DNA from: Porticoccaceae bacterium
GTDB taxonomy: Bacteria; Pseudomonadota; Gammaproteobacteria; Pseudomonadales; Porticoccaceae
Assembly (NCBI GenBank): GCA_029248755.1
Contig: JAQWIR010000009.1
Coordinates: 1-45,354, forward strand
Direction of reading: 5' to 3'
Length of the DNA: 45,354 nt
The notes under the pieces were generated by a model. It was not told the origin of the DNA, did no database searches, and was given only the letters and a program-made list of their open reading frames with translations. Positions 8,816-18,535 of the stretch are shown here, piece by piece. The translations under genes were made by a program, and so were the position numbers. Positions within the stretch are counted from its first letter, which is position 1, and each line of letters begins with the position of its first letter.

Positions 8816-9118
8816 ATGACTGATCAAAACAATTATCTCAGTGAATTACCACAGTGGTCAGAGGATCTAGCTCTCAAGTTAGGTCTCAAAGAAGACTTGG
8901 CTCTTTCGAAAGATCACTTGGACATATTATTGATTGCGCGTAATTTTTATGCAGACTATGGTTTTTCGCCTTCTATGCGACCGTTATGTAAACTTGTTAC
9001 CGCAGACCTTGGTATAGATAAGGGCCGGAGTTTGTATTTAAATAAATTATTTCCTGGTAGCCCTGCTAAAATAGCAGCAAAGTTAGCTGGTCTGCCAAAA
9101 CCAAAGAACTGTATTTAA
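8816..9118 (+). CDS. tusE: Sulfur relay protein TusE (DsrC family)
   Basis: Accepts persulfide sulfur from TusBCD and passes it to MnmA for 2-thiolation of tRNA wobble uridine. The 100-residue protein has the family pattern: LPQWSEDLA near the start, the mid segment SPSMRPLCKLV, and KLFPGSPAKIAAKLAGLPKP close to the end. The catalytic Cys is the penultimate residue (Cys99). The second Cys found 11 residues earlier in true dissimilatory DsrC is Ala, so this is the TusE type. An upstream in-frame ATG lies inside the preceding terminator, so ATG 8816 is preferred. The last codons are the first copy of a 15-bp triple repeat. Confidence 0.9.
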   Translation: MTDQNNYLSELPQWSEDLALKLGLKEDLALSKDHLDILLIARNFYADYGFSPSMRPLCKLVTADLGIDKGRSLYLNKLFPGSPAKIAAKLAGLPKPKNCI

Positions 9119-9150
9119 AAGAACTATATTTAAAAGAACTGTATTTAAAT
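9106..9150 (+). repeat. Three 15-bp tandem repeats across the tusE/phhB junction
   Basis: The unit GAACTGTATTTAAAA occurs at 9106-9120, with one change at 9121-9135 (G to A at base 6) and one at 9136-9150 (final A to T). Unit 1 encodes the last codons of tusE, Asn-Cys-Ile-stop, including the catalytic Cys codon. Unit 3 provides the first two bases of the next gene's ATG. Each unit repeats the TAA stop in the same frame. Confidence 0.93.
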
Positions 9151-9490
9151 GAACTTACTTGATTACAACTTAAATGATTTATCCAATGATCAAACCTTGG
9201 TTTCTAAAAGCCAATATGCTGATTTATTAACGCAAATTGATCAATGGAATGTTGTTCAAAAAGATGGCGTGGATCAGCTTTTCTGTGTGTATAAATGTGA
9301 TGATTTTGTTGCGGCTATGGATCTAGCTCAGGCGATATCAGAACTAGCAGAACAGGTTGATCACCACCCTGCTGTCTTAGTTGAATGGGGTAAGCTTTCG
9401 GTTAGCTGGTGGTCACATAGCCTTAAAGGGCTTCATATCAATGACTTTATTATGGCGGCTAACACCCATCAAATTTACACTGCTCAATGA
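9149..9490 (+). CDS. phhB: Pterin-4a-carbinolamine dehydratase (PhhB/PCD family)
   Basis: Dehydrates 4a-hydroxytetrahydropterin, normally recycling the cofactor of aromatic amino acid hydroxylases. The 113 residues carry the PCD signature: QVDHHPAVLVEWGKLSVSWW (catalytic His72-His73, then Pro74) and HSLKGLHINDFIMAA, matching the usual T-H-x-x-G-L-T-x-x-D-F. No phenylalanine hydroxylase gene is in view, so the partner is unknown; some bacterial members act in other pterin pathways. The start codon lies in the last unit of the triple repeat; trmA begins in an ATGA overlap with its stop. Confidence 0.88.
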   Translation: MNLLDYNLNDLSNDQTLVSKSQYADLLTQIDQWNVVQKDGVDQLFCVYKCDDFVAAMDLAQAISELAEQVDHHPAVLVEWGKLSVSWWSHSLKGLHINDFIMAANTHQIYTAQ

Positions 9491-10581
9491 GTGATCCCAA
9501 TCTACAAAACTCAGAAAGCTACCAGCAACAGCTAAATGATAAGGTAAGCCAGTATAAAACCCTCATGGCTGATGCTGGCATTCGATTACCAGAATTAGAT
9601 ATATTCCCATCAGAGCCCTATGGCTTTCGTATGCGCGCTGAATTTCGCGTATGGCACGAAGAGGGTCAGGCTCATTATGCAATGAATAAACCCGGTGAAA
9701 AACGTCCCTATATTATTCAGGACTTTCCTATTGGGTCAGCACTAATCAATCAGTTAATGCCAAAAATAATGTCGGCGGTTAATGCTAGTGAAATTTTAAG
9801 CCGCAAGCTTTTTTGTATGGAGTATTTAACAACCACAACGGATGAAGCTTTAATCACCCTTATTTATCACAAACCATTAGACCAACAGTGGCAACAAGTT
9901 GCTGAGCAATTACAGTCAGAATTTAATATTAAAGTGATAGGCCGAAGCCGCAAGCAAAAAGTCGTTTTATCTGATGATTTTGTCACAGAAAAACTGATGA
10001 TTAATAATAGGCAATATAGCTACCAGCAGGTTGAGGCAAGCTTTACCCAACCCAATGCTCAGGTAAATCAGAAAATGTTGACTTGGGCCAGTGATTGCTT
10101 ATCTAAGAGCAGTGATGATCTGGTTGAGCTGTATTGTGGCAATGGCAACTTTACCGCTGTTTTAGCTCAGTTTTTTGATAAGGTGTTGGCCACAGAAATT
10201 TCTAAGATTTCGGTGAATTCTGCAACTGCAAATTTTGCCGCTAATAATGTTGAAAATGTGACTATAGCGCGGCTTTCTAGTGAAGAATTTACTCAGGCTT
10301 TAAACAGAGAAAGAGCCTTTAGACGCTTAGCTGACGTTGATTTGGATAGCTTTAAATTTTCCACTATTTTTGTTGACCCACCCCGTGCCGGTCTGGACCA
10401 GGGTACTGAAAAACTAGTCACTAAAATGGATTATATTCTTTATATTTCCTGCAACCCAGAAACTCTCGCTGAGAATTTAAAACAAATTACCAAGACCCAC
10501 AAAGTGATAAAAGCTGCTTTATTTGACCAATTTCCATGGACCCATCATATAGAATCTGGGGTTTATCTAGAGAAAATCTAA
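9487..10581 (+). CDS. trmA: tRNA (uracil-54 C5)-methyltransferase
   Basis: Makes ribothymidine at position 54 of tRNAs with SAM. The 364 residues compare with 366 in E. coli. Motifs are complete: VELYCGNGNFT for SAM binding, FVDPPRAGLD, YISCNPETL with nucleophile Cys322, and HIESGVYLEK with base Glu356, two off the E. coli numbering (324 and 358). It lacks the iron-sulfur cysteines of RlmD and RlmC. It starts in a 4-base ATGA overlap with the dehydratase, so it is translationally coupled to it. The stop interlocks with the DUF2489 gene on the other strand. Confidence 0.96.
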   Translation: MSDPNLQNSESYQQQLNDKVSQYKTLMADAGIRLPELDIFPSEPYGFRMRAEFRVWHEEGQAHYAMNKPGEKRPYIIQDFPIGSALINQLMPKIMSAVNASEILSRKLFCMEYLTTTTDEALITLIYHKPLDQQWQQVAEQLQSEFNIKVIGRSRKQKVVLSDDFVTEKLMINNRQYSYQQVEASFTQPNAQVNQKMLTWASDCLSKSSDDLVELYCGNGNFTAVLAQFFDKVLATEISKISVNSATANFAANNVENVTIARLSSEEFTQALNRERAFRRLADVDLDSFKFSTIFVDPPRAGLDQGTEKLVTKMDYILYISCNPETLAENLKQITKTHKVIKAALFDQFPWTHHIESGVYLEKI

Positions 10582-11036
10582 GCGCTTTTAGCCAGTGAAT
10601 TAGCCGCTAAATCTATGTCATGCTCATGACTACGTTCTATTGCTAGACGTTGTTTTTCATAATCAGACTTTTCCTTGGCAGAAAGGGCTTTCCATGCGCC
10701 TAATATAGGCAAATGTGACGTATCCATCGCTAGAGATTGAAAAGCCTGTATAGGTTTTGCTTGAAGTTCTGAGGGCTTAAACTGCTGAGCCAAAAAACCG
10801 ATTCTCATAGCTGCTTCTGTCGGGGTTAAATCTTTCTGAAGGAGTGCTTGGGCTATAACTCTTATAGATTGTTGAGCGTCTAATTGTGATTGAGACTGTG
10901 AATCGGGCTGAAATTCCACAGGCTGTGATCTACGCTTGGCCTTATCTTTTAATTTAAAGGCGAGAATACAGGCATAAATGAATAATAACCCAGTAACTAT
11001 TGCACCTGATATAAGCATTAATTGAAAAGTAGACAC
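10578..11036 (-). CDS. DUF2489 family membrane-anchored protein
   Basis: A 152-residue protein of unknown function. Residues 7-27 form one membrane anchor (LMLISGAIVTGLLFIYACIL), followed by a basic stop-transfer KLKDKAKRR, a Gln/Ser-rich linker, and a conserved soluble part with SIRVIAQALLQKDLTPTEAAMRI that matches my memory of DUF2489. It begins with GTG, 6 bases after AAGGG. It lies 28 bases downstream of rmuC on the same strand, so the two are likely co-transcribed. Confidence 0.8.
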   Translation of the reverse strand: MSTFQLMLISGAIVTGLLFIYACILAFKLKDKAKRRSQPVEFQPDSQSQSQLDAQQSIRVIAQALLQKDLTPTEAAMRIGFLAQQFKPSELQAKPIQAFQSLAMDTSHLPILGAWKALSAKEKSDYEKQRLAIERSHEHDIDLAANSLAKSA

Positions 11037-11064
11037 AGCAGACCCTTAGTATTGAATATCTATT

Positions 11065-12294
11065 CTACGCATCACTTGGGGGTAATAGTTTATCAGCTAG
11101 TACTTTTTTGGTTTTAGCACCCAGCGTTTTTAACTCTTCACTGCGCTTGACCAAGTTGCCACGGCCTGTAGATAGACGTTTAAAGGCTGTTTCGTAGGCA
11201 TCTTTACTTTTATCCAAGTGCTTGCCTATATCTTCCAAAGCCTCTACATGCAGTACAAAAAGATCATAAAGAGCCCCAGCTTTTTCTGCAATTTGTTGGG
11301 CATTGATATTTTGATCGGCATAGCGCCACAAATTCTTAATGGTTCTTAGTGTCACCATTAAAGTACTTGGGCTTACCAAAATAATACTCTTATCATAGGC
11401 TTCACGCATAATATCTGGATCGTTGTCTAGGGCCAACATAAAGGCCGATTCAACGGGGATAAAAATCAAAACAAAATCTAGACTATTAACATTCTCGAGT
11501 TGCTCATAATTTTTAACATTCAAACCCTTAATATGGGAGCGCAGTGAATTGAGATGCTGTTTCAAACAAAGCTGTTGTGATTGTTCATCTTCTGCATGAA
11601 AATAACGCTCGTAGTCGGTCAAACTAGCTTTGGCATCGATAATGATATCTTTACCCTCGGGTAGGCGAATAATGACATCGGGGTTGCGCCGATTGCCTTC
11701 TTCGTCCTTTAGGGCGACTTGAGTCTCATATTCTCTCCCCTTGGTTAAGCCAGAATCATCCAGCAATTTTTCCAGCACAAATTCACCCCAATTACCCTGC
11801 TGTTTGTTATCGCCCTTTAATGCATTAGCCAAGTTAGATGCATCTGATGATATTTTTAGCGTTTGCTTTTGCAGTTCACTGATTTGCCCCGCCAAACGGT
11901 TGCGGTCAGTATTTTCTTTGTCATAAGCGGTAGAAACCTGTTTACGGAAATCACCAAGATCACGCCTTAGTGGGCTTAAAGAGGTTTCAAGTGCCTGTTT
12001 ACTCTGCTCAGAAAACTTGGTCTGTTTCTCATCGAATATTCGATTAGCGAGATTTTCAAATTCTTGACTAAGACTTTGTTTGGCATCCTGAACTAACTTT
12101 AGCTGTGATTCAAAATTGGACTTCTGGTTAGACAATTTTTCTTCAAGTACCAGTTTATCGGCTTTGAGCTGAGAAATATCCTCAGATAATTGATTTCGAC
12201 CCAGAATACGACCCAGTAAAACACCCAGAGCAAAGGTTACTAGGCTGCACACAATGATTAAAAGAACATTAGTTGTAAAAATATTAAATTCCAT
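11065..12294 (-). CDS. rmuC: DNA recombination protein RmuC
   Basis: Nuclease-fold protein thought to limit recombination at inverted repeats. One membrane helix at residues 9-29 is followed by a long coiled coil to about 150 and the RmuC domain: GDNKQQGNWGEFVLEKLL, RNPDVIIRLPEGKDIIIDAK (the D...DAK nuclease-like motif) and VLIFIPVESAFMLAL. The 409 residues are within the usual range. It is divergent from the AddAB-like pair, with 91 bases between, which groups three DNA recombination genes. Confidence 0.94.
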   Translation of the reverse strand: MEFNIFTTNVLLIIVCSLVTFALGVLLGRILGRNQLSEDISQLKADKLVLEEKLSNQKSNFESQLKLVQDAKQSLSQEFENLANRIFDEKQTKFSEQSKQALETSLSPLRRDLGDFRKQVSTAYDKENTDRNRLAGQISELQKQTLKISSDASNLANALKGDNKQQGNWGEFVLEKLLDDSGLTKGREYETQVALKDEEGNRRNPDVIIRLPEGKDIIIDAKASLTDYERYFHAEDEQSQQLCLKQHLNSLRSHIKGLNVKNYEQLENVNSLDFVLIFIPVESAFMLALDNDPDIMREAYDKSIILVSPSTLMVTLRTIKNLWRYADQNINAQQIAEKAGALYDLFVLHVEALEDIGKHLDKSKDAYETAFKRLSTGRGNLVKRSEELKTLGAKTKKVLADKLLPPSDA

Positions 12295-12385
12295 TGGCTA
12301 ATTTATCCAGTTAGCTGTAATTTACTTTAAGGTTTTGAGATTATAGCGTTAATAACTAAATATAAATAAGTCTACTATTAAGCAG

Positions 12386-15028
12386 ATGTTACCTCCATTA
12401 ATTAATATCGCCCCTTTTCGCGATGCGATCGAAAAAAATCAGCTGATTTTGACGGCTAATCAGCGTCTTGCCGCTCAAATTCAGCAGGCTTGGGGCAGAT
12501 CTATTAGCGCTAAAAATCAGGTATGGAAGGCTCCCAGAGTAATGTCATTGGAACACTGGCTAAGCTTTTGCTGGAATGAGCTTGTGGATCAAAATCATGA
12601 TTTGGTTAATGGCTATGCACAGATTGGTCGGCTTCAAAATATTTTTTATTGGGAACAGGCGATTGCAAAGCAGGATGATAGTTTAGATCAGAGTTTTGCC
12701 ACCATGGCCAATGATTGCTACGAGTTATGTCAACGATGGAATATAGAAGCTGACCAGATAGACGATCAAAGTACAGCAGTTAATAAATTTAAGCGCTGGG
12801 CAAAGACCTACCAATCGATTTTAGATAAAAAACAACTACTGACCAGTCCCTCAACATGGGGCAAAGTGGCTGAGGGATTTGCACAGCATGGATTAAACAC
12901 TGAAAATAGCATATATCTGTATGGCTTTCAGTCTATTCCTCCCATACAGCAACGCGTTCTAGAAGCTGCCACCAGCGATATAATTCCCATAGAAGTGATG
13001 GGTGAATCTGCATCAATCAGTAAATACGAATGTCCAGAGCCTAAAGTTGAACTTGAAATTGCTGCAAAATGGGCAGCACAACAACTTTTAAACGACCCTA
13101 ATCAACGTATTGGCCTGATAATACCCGACCTTAATAATAGAGTGTTAGAAACCGCTAGACTTATAAATGAGGCACTGGCTGCTAATAACTGTTCTACGGC
13201 CGTCAATATTTCGGCTGGCGTTAAATTATCAGAAACACCGCTGTTACAGTCTACCCTGTCGCTATTGGAAATGACTGAATACAAATTGCCTATGGCCCAC
13301 TGGCTAGGGATTGTGAACTCGCCTTATTGGCACTTTAATCATTTACCGATTCAATTTAAGGTCGATTGCGAACTACAACTTCGTGAAACCAAAAAATATG
13401 ATCTGAGTCTGGATAAGTTTACCCAGATTATAAGAGCACAGCAGTCTAAACTGGATGACCCAGATAGCATTCAACTCCAGCTGCAACCTCTATACGATAT
13501 TCAACAGCTTATTCGTCAAACCTCTACTGGCAAAAAAACCTTTTCACAATGGGCTGAATTTTTTAAGCAATTTACAGCTCAGCTTGGCTGGCCAGGTTTA
13601 AAGCAACCTAATAGTCTGCAATATCAACAAATTCAGTATTGGGAAAAGTTATTAGGCTTTTTTTCCGAACTGGATAATTTGGGAATAAATATAAGTCGCT
13701 CTAGAGCCCTTAGTTATTTGCAAAAGTTAGCCAATGAACATTTATTCCACCCTCAGACCGGAGATGCGCCTTTACAGGTTCTGGGTCTTCTCGAGGCTGT
13801 TGGCCTGCAGTTTGACCAACTTTGGATCACCGGCATGCACAGTGATAATTTCCCTGCTTCAGGGTCAATTAATCCGGTCCTTTCGGCCAGCTATCAGCGT
13901 CAACATAAGATGCCTTTTAGTGTTCCAGAAAAAGAGCTAAATATCGCCAAAAATCTACTGTCCAATTTCGCCATTAATAGCAATCAACTATATGTAAGCT
14001 ACCCCATAACTGACGGCAAAACACCGTTAGAACAAAGCCCTCTAATTTGTCATTATGAACAGCAAAAATTACACACCATTGTCGGTGATATGGCCCTACA
14101 TAATTGGCTAGATCAACCCTACTCTTGCGATATTAATATTGATGCAGGACACCCCTTTAGTGCTCCTACAGAGCCCATTCGAGGTGGCAGTTCTATTCTT
14201 AAAAATCAATCTACCTGTCCTTTTAATGCCTTTGCGATCCATCGTTTATGGGCTAAAGAGTTCGAGCAGCCATCTATAGGTCTAGAGGCTATAGATCGAG
14301 GGAGTATTGTGCATGAAATTCTTTATCGTTTATGGAGCCAGTGGCAAAACTCAAAGGTGTTTTTGGCATTAAATGAACAACAACTCAATGACCAACTTTC
14401 CAGTACTATCGATACTGTTTTGACCGAGCAAGCAACTAAAAACCCTATTCTCTTAGGTGATAATTTTAAGCAACTTGAAAAACAACGTCTTTGTAAACTA
14501 ATTCATCAATGGTTGGATATTGAACGCCAGAGACCACCCTTTGAAATCAAAGAAACCGAGCAGAAAAAACAGCTATCATTGGGCGAGTTATCCATTTCAC
14601 TGATTATAGATCGTTTGGATACTGTCGAGGGTGAAACCCTAGTTATAGATTATAAAACAGGATCGGTTAAAACCGACGTGTGGCTTGGCGATCGGCCTAC
14701 AGATCCCCAGCTTCCGCTGTATATATTAGCCTCTAATCCACAACCTCAGGGTTGCGCCTTTGCTTCACTAAAAGGCAGTGAACAGACATTCATTGGCATC
14801 TCAAATAACCATATGATTAAGGGCATAAAGGTAGCCGATAATTGGGATTCACAGCTTCAGGACTGGCAACAATCTATCGATAATCTAGCCCAAGAATTTA
14901 TACAGGGGAAAGCGCTTTTACACAGCTATAATACGGCGCAATTTAACTTCCAAGCAGAGTTATTACCTTTTAATCGCTGGCATGAACAACAGGATATAAA
15001 GCGACTTACTGAGGCTAAAAAGGTTTAA
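12386..15028 (+). CDS. AddB-like PD-(D/E)XK nuclease, putative DNA repair protein
   Basis: An 880-residue protein like the nuclease/scaffold half of a two-subunit helicase-nuclease. The N-terminus (LILTANQRLAAQI) and the mid part (LQVLGLLEAVGLQFDQLWITG and DNFPASG) match AddB-type inactivated-helicase folds. The C-terminus has CPFNAFAIHRLW, then DRGSIVHEILYRLW and VIDYKTGS near residue 752, the RecB-type nuclease signature. It is shorter than Bacillus AddB and fits the separate proteobacterial family described as 'probable DNA repair protein' (TIGR03623). The helicase gene starts 1 base after its stop. A role in double-strand end processing is inferred from pairing and fold. Confidence 0.85.
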   Translation: MLPPLINIAPFRDAIEKNQLILTANQRLAAQIQQAWGRSISAKNQVWKAPRVMSLEHWLSFCWNELVDQNHDLVNGYAQIGRLQNIFYWEQAIAKQDDSLDQSFATMANDCYELCQRWNIEADQIDDQSTAVNKFKRWAKTYQSILDKKQLLTSPSTWGKVAEGFAQHGLNTENSIYLYGFQSIPPIQQRVLEAATSDIIPIEVMGESASISKYECPEPKVELEIAAKWAAQQLLNDPNQRIGLIIPDLNNRVLETARLINEALAANNCSTAVNISAGVKLSETPLLQSTLSLLEMTEYKLPMAHWLGIVNSPYWHFNHLPIQFKVDCELQLRETKKYDLSLDKFTQIIRAQQSKLDDPDSIQLQLQPLYDIQQLIRQTSTGKKTFSQWAEFFKQFTAQLGWPGLKQPNSLQYQQIQYWEKLLGFFSELDNLGINISRSRALSYLQKLANEHLFHPQTGDAPLQVLGLLEAVGLQFDQLWITGMHSDNFPASGSINPVLSASYQRQHKMPFSVPEKELNIAKNLLSNFAINSNQLYVSYPITDGKTPLEQSPLICHYEQQKLHTIVGDMALHNWLDQPYSCDINIDAGHPFSAPTEPIRGGSSILKNQSTCPFNAFAIHRLWAKEFEQPSIGLEAIDRGSIVHEILYRLWSQWQNSKVFLALNEQQLNDQLSSTIDTVLTEQATKNPILLGDNFKQLEKQRLCKLIHQWLDIERQRPPFEIKETEQKKQLSLGELSISLIIDRLDTVEGETLVIDYKTGSVKTDVWLGDRPTDPQLPLYILASNPQPQGCAFASLKGSEQTFIGISNNHMIKGIKVADNWDSQLQDWQQSIDNLAQEFIQGKALLHSYNTAQFNFQAELLPFNRWHEQQDIKRLTEAKKV

Positions 15029-15029
15029 C

Positions 15030-18000
15030 ATGCAAGATAATCAAACCAATAGCCCAGAACTCAGCGATGCCAGGGCGCGACAACAGGCAATTGATCCAAA
15101 TTATAGCTATATTGTTTCGGCGCCGGCAGGCTCGGGTAAAACCGGATTAATCACTCAACGCGTGTTAAAACTGTTAACCATCGTTGAAAACCCTGAAGAA
15201 ATACTCTGTATTACCTTTACTCGTAAAGCTGCGGCAGAAATGCGCCATCGTATTCATAGTGCTTTAGTATTTGCCAGTAACAACCCAAAACCTGAAGATA
15301 GCTTTGAAGCTGGAATATGGGATCTAGCCACTCAGGCTTTATCTAGAAATGCCCAATTAGAATGGAATCTTTTAGATATACCCTACCGATTGCGTATAAA
15401 GACAATTGATAGTTTCTGTCACTATATCGCCAAGCAATTTATGTTTGATAATGGCACTGGGGCCCTTCCAGAGCAGTCTGAATATCCACAGGCACTTTAT
15501 CAAGCAGCCGCCCGCGAACTACTCAATCAACTCGAAGCCAACAATGCGACAAGCGAAGCACTTGCAACTGTGATCGCCCATATGGGGAATGATTTATCCC
15601 GCTGTGAAAAACTATTTGCCGATATGCTAGGCAAGCGCGATCAGTGGTTACCTCATATATATAGTGCCGCAACCAACAGTGACTACTTTCAAGGGGTTAT
15701 TGAACAACTAATTATTGATACCCTCGAGCGCATAGAACACCAACTCTTGCCTCTAGCCGCGGATCTAATAGCCCTAGCCGACTACGCTGGCAATAACGCT
15801 CCTGAGGGCAATGCAGACTTGCAGAGCTTAAAAGGGATTGTTGAATACCCAGACCTAAGTCAACAGGGATTAAAGCAGTGGAAAAACATACTGCGCATGT
15901 TGGTAACCAAAGACAAAGACTTCGGCCCGCGAAAAACCGTTGATAAACGTAATGGCTTTCCTGCTTCTGCTAAAGAAGAAAAACAAAAAATGCTTTCTCT
16001 TCTTTGTGATTACCGAGAAGACAAGCTTCTCCAAACATTAGTGGTTGATGTCATGCATCTGCCAGAATCAAAAATAAAGCTAGAGCAGCAACAGATGTTG
16101 TCAGCTTTAGGCTTATTATTGCCCCAATTAGTGGCTATTTTAAAAACGCTGTTTCAGCAAAAGGGACAATCGGACTACTCAGAAATCACAATGACAGCCC
16201 TAAATGCATTAGCAGCTGACGCCTACACTGACGCCGTCTCTGACATTACACTCAAATTAGATTATCAGCTAAAGCATATTTTAGTGGATGAATTTCAAGA
16301 TACGTCAGGCTCACAAATGCGTCTCCTTGAGTCTTTGGTTGCTGGCTGGGAACCCGATGATGGTCGAAGCTTATTTCTCGTAGGTGATGCCATGCAATCA
16401 CTCTATAGCTTTAGAGACGCGCGTGTTGGGTTATTTATTAACGCACAACGCTATCCTATTGGCCCTGTGCAATGTAAATCATTATCCCTTAGCAGTAATT
16501 TTCGCTCAAAAAAAGGTATTGTGGATTGGGTCAATGACAATTTCCAACACGCATTTCCCGTTTCGGCAAATATTAATCGTGGTGCTGTTCCTTACAACCC
16601 ATCCACATCAGTAAAGACTGCCGACGAGTCTCAAGCAGTGTATTTTCATGGCTATAACAGCCAAGACAATAATGACTATAATCGAGTCGAAGCTGATCAT
16701 ATTGCTGAACTTTGCCAGCAAATCTGTAAACAAACACCCCGTGAATCCACTGCAATTTTGGTACGTAATCGCGGCCACCTAAAACAGATAGTTCCCGCCC
16801 TAATAGATGCCAAGTTAAACTGGGAGGCGATAGATATTGACCCGCTTGCTGATAGAATGCCGGTGATTGATTTAATGTCTATTACAAGAGCCCTACTATC
16901 GCCCGCCGATAGAATTGCTTGGTTATCTGTTCTGCGTGCGCCTTTTTGCGGGCTTTCACTTAAAGACCTAGTGATCCTAACCGACGGTAAAGAATCATCA
17001 GGTAAGCAGCCCAAATGTATTTTAGAAAAACTGCATGAGTGGCAACAAAAGCCAGAAAAATTTGATCCGTTAACAGTCCAAGGGAATAAAATATTAAATC
17101 GAGTAGCACCCTTACTGTGTAACGCTTGGCGTAATCGGGATAGAGACAATCTCCGCAATTTAGTCGAGCAATTATGGATTAGTCTTGGCGGTCCGTCGAC
17201 GCTTCTCAATCAGCGTGATATACACGATATTCGTAGTTACTTAGATTTACTGGAGTCATGGCAGAACGCCGGTACACTGGAAGATTGGCATGAATTTAAA
17301 AATGCTGTTGATAATTTATTTGCTCAACCCCTAGCAAGCATCCACAACAAGCAGTCAAATCCCATTCAAATAATGACCATCCATAAAGCTAAGGGTCTTG
17401 AATTTGACCATGTGATATTGCCTGGGTTGCATAAAAGCCCAAAGTCTAATGACAATCCCCTTCTGCGTTGGCAAGAACAGGTCGATGATCAAAATCATTC
17501 ATCTTTGTTATTGGCAGCATTAGGGGCTTATGATGAAGAAAACGACCCAATATACAGTTATTTAAAGCATGAACAATCCACACGCACCATTCTAGAAAAT
17601 ACACGCGTGCTTTATGTTGCGGCAACCAGAGCAGTTAGACAGTTACATCTTTTTGCAAAAATAAAAGATGATAAAGATAGCTGGAAAAAACCCTCTAAAA
17701 CCAGTCTTATAAGCTGCATCTGGCCCTCATTAAACAACCTTATAGGCCAGTCGGGTTACCAGGTAAAAATGATTAGCGAAACAGAATCAGACAATAGTGA
17801 ATACACTAATAGTCCATTAACAGATAATTACTACCGAAGATTACCTCTTGAGTTTAACCCAGTCACGATGCCATCTGACATGATGACATTAGGTGTGAAC
17901 AATCAGTATGCAAACAATATAAAAGCTGAATCTTTGGATTTTAGAGCACGACACCTTGGGACTGCCTTGCATAGAACACTCAAACAAATTGCCTGCGATG

Positions 18001-18464
18001 GTCTTAATGCATGGCCCCTTAAAAGAAGAAACTCACTGGATAAAAGCTGGACCTCAAGCCTTAAACAGTTGGGTATTATAGCTACACCTAAAGAAATATC
18101 CGGACTGAAAGACGCCATAGAGACTATGCTTAAAGATAATCGAGGACAGTGGATACTTGGTACGCACAAAGAGGGGCAATGTGAGCAACCACTGTCTTAT
18201 TTTGATAATGTCAGCCAATCCATCAAAACTTCAATCATCGACAGGACCTTTATCGATAATGATGAGCGATGGATTATTGATTACAAATATACAGCGCCTA
18301 TGGATAATGAATCGGAACAAAGTTTTGGTCAGCGTCAAATTGAAGCTTATACGCCACAACTAAATCATTATTCACAACTTTATCAAAAGCTAGGGGCAAA
18401 AAAAGTACGATGTGCACTCTATTTTCCCCAAACAGCCGTATTCATTGAAGTTACAGGCAATTAA
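15030..18464 (+). CDS. AddA-like UvrD-family helicase with C-terminal nuclease domain
   Basis: A superfamily 1 DNA helicase-nuclease of 1144 residues. Walker A is APAGSGKT (31-38), followed by ITFTRKAAAEMRHR (Ia), ILVDEFQDTS (Walker B, about 417-426), LFLVGDAMQSLYSFRDA (III), LSSNFRSKKGIVDWVN (IV), IQIMTIHKAKGLEFDHVILPG (V) and RVLYVAATRAVRQL (VI). The C-terminus has LGTALHRTLKQ and IIDRTFIDNDERWIIDYKYT, a RecB-like PD-(D/E)XK nuclease core. AAGG precedes the ATG within the end of the AddB-like gene, so the two are one operon. Whether the cell also has RecBCD cannot be seen here. Confidence 0.9.
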   Translation: MQDNQTNSPELSDARARQQAIDPNYSYIVSAPAGSGKTGLITQRVLKLLTIVENPEEILCITFTRKAAAEMRHRIHSALVFASNNPKPEDSFEAGIWDLATQALSRNAQLEWNLLDIPYRLRIKTIDSFCHYIAKQFMFDNGTGALPEQSEYPQALYQAAARELLNQLEANNATSEALATVIAHMGNDLSRCEKLFADMLGKRDQWLPHIYSAATNSDYFQGVIEQLIIDTLERIEHQLLPLAADLIALADYAGNNAPEGNADLQSLKGIVEYPDLSQQGLKQWKNILRMLVTKDKDFGPRKTVDKRNGFPASAKEEKQKMLSLLCDYREDKLLQTLVVDVMHLPESKIKLEQQQMLSALGLLLPQLVAILKTLFQQKGQSDYSEITMTALNALAADAYTDAVSDITLKLDYQLKHILVDEFQDTSGSQMRLLESLVAGWEPDDGRSLFLVGDAMQSLYSFRDARVGLFINAQRYPIGPVQCKSLSLSSNFRSKKGIVDWVNDNFQHAFPVSANINRGAVPYNPSTSVKTADESQAVYFHGYNSQDNNDYNRVEADHIAELCQQICKQTPRESTAILVRNRGHLKQIVPALIDAKLNWEAIDIDPLADRMPVIDLMSITRALLSPADRIAWLSVLRAPFCGLSLKDLVILTDGKESSGKQPKCILEKLHEWQQKPEKFDPLTVQGNKILNRVAPLLCNAWRNRDRDNLRNLVEQLWISLGGPSTLLNQRDIHDIRSYLDLLESWQNAGTLEDWHEFKNAVDNLFAQPLASIHNKQSNPIQIMTIHKAKGLEFDHVILPGLHKSPKSNDNPLLRWQEQVDDQNHSSLLLAALGAYDEENDPIYSYLKHEQSTRTILENTRVLYVAATRAVRQLHLFAKIKDDKDSWKKPSKTSLISCIWPSLNNLIGQSGYQVKMISETESDNSEYTNSPLTDNYYRRLPLEFNPVTMPSDMMTLGVNNQYANNIKAESLDFRARHLGTALHRTLKQIACDGLNAWPLKRRNSLDKSWTSSLKQLGIIATPKEISGLKDAIETMLKDNRGQWILGTHKEGQCEQPLSYFDNVSQSIKTSIIDRTFIDNDERWIIDYKYTAPMDNESEQSFGQRQIEAYTPQLNHYSQLYQKLGAKKVRCALYFPQTAVFIEVTGN

Positions 18465-18535
18465 TCTTTCCCTTCGTTAATTTTCAAGTACAATATAAAT
18501 ATTGGGGAACTAGTAAAAAAATTAGGAATAAAAAA

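Noticed and set aside
8816-9118. Dissimilatory sulfite reductase DsrC
   Set aside because: Only the penultimate Cys is present; the second C-terminal Cys is Ala, and no dsrAB genes are near.
9106-9150. Triple repeat as a CRISPR fragment
   Set aside because: The units are contiguous 15-mers with no spacers and are part of coding sequence.
16697-17209. 170-codon minus-strand ORF inside the AddA-like helicase gene
   Set aside because: It is antisense to conserved helicase coding sequence, has low-quality composition and no family match.
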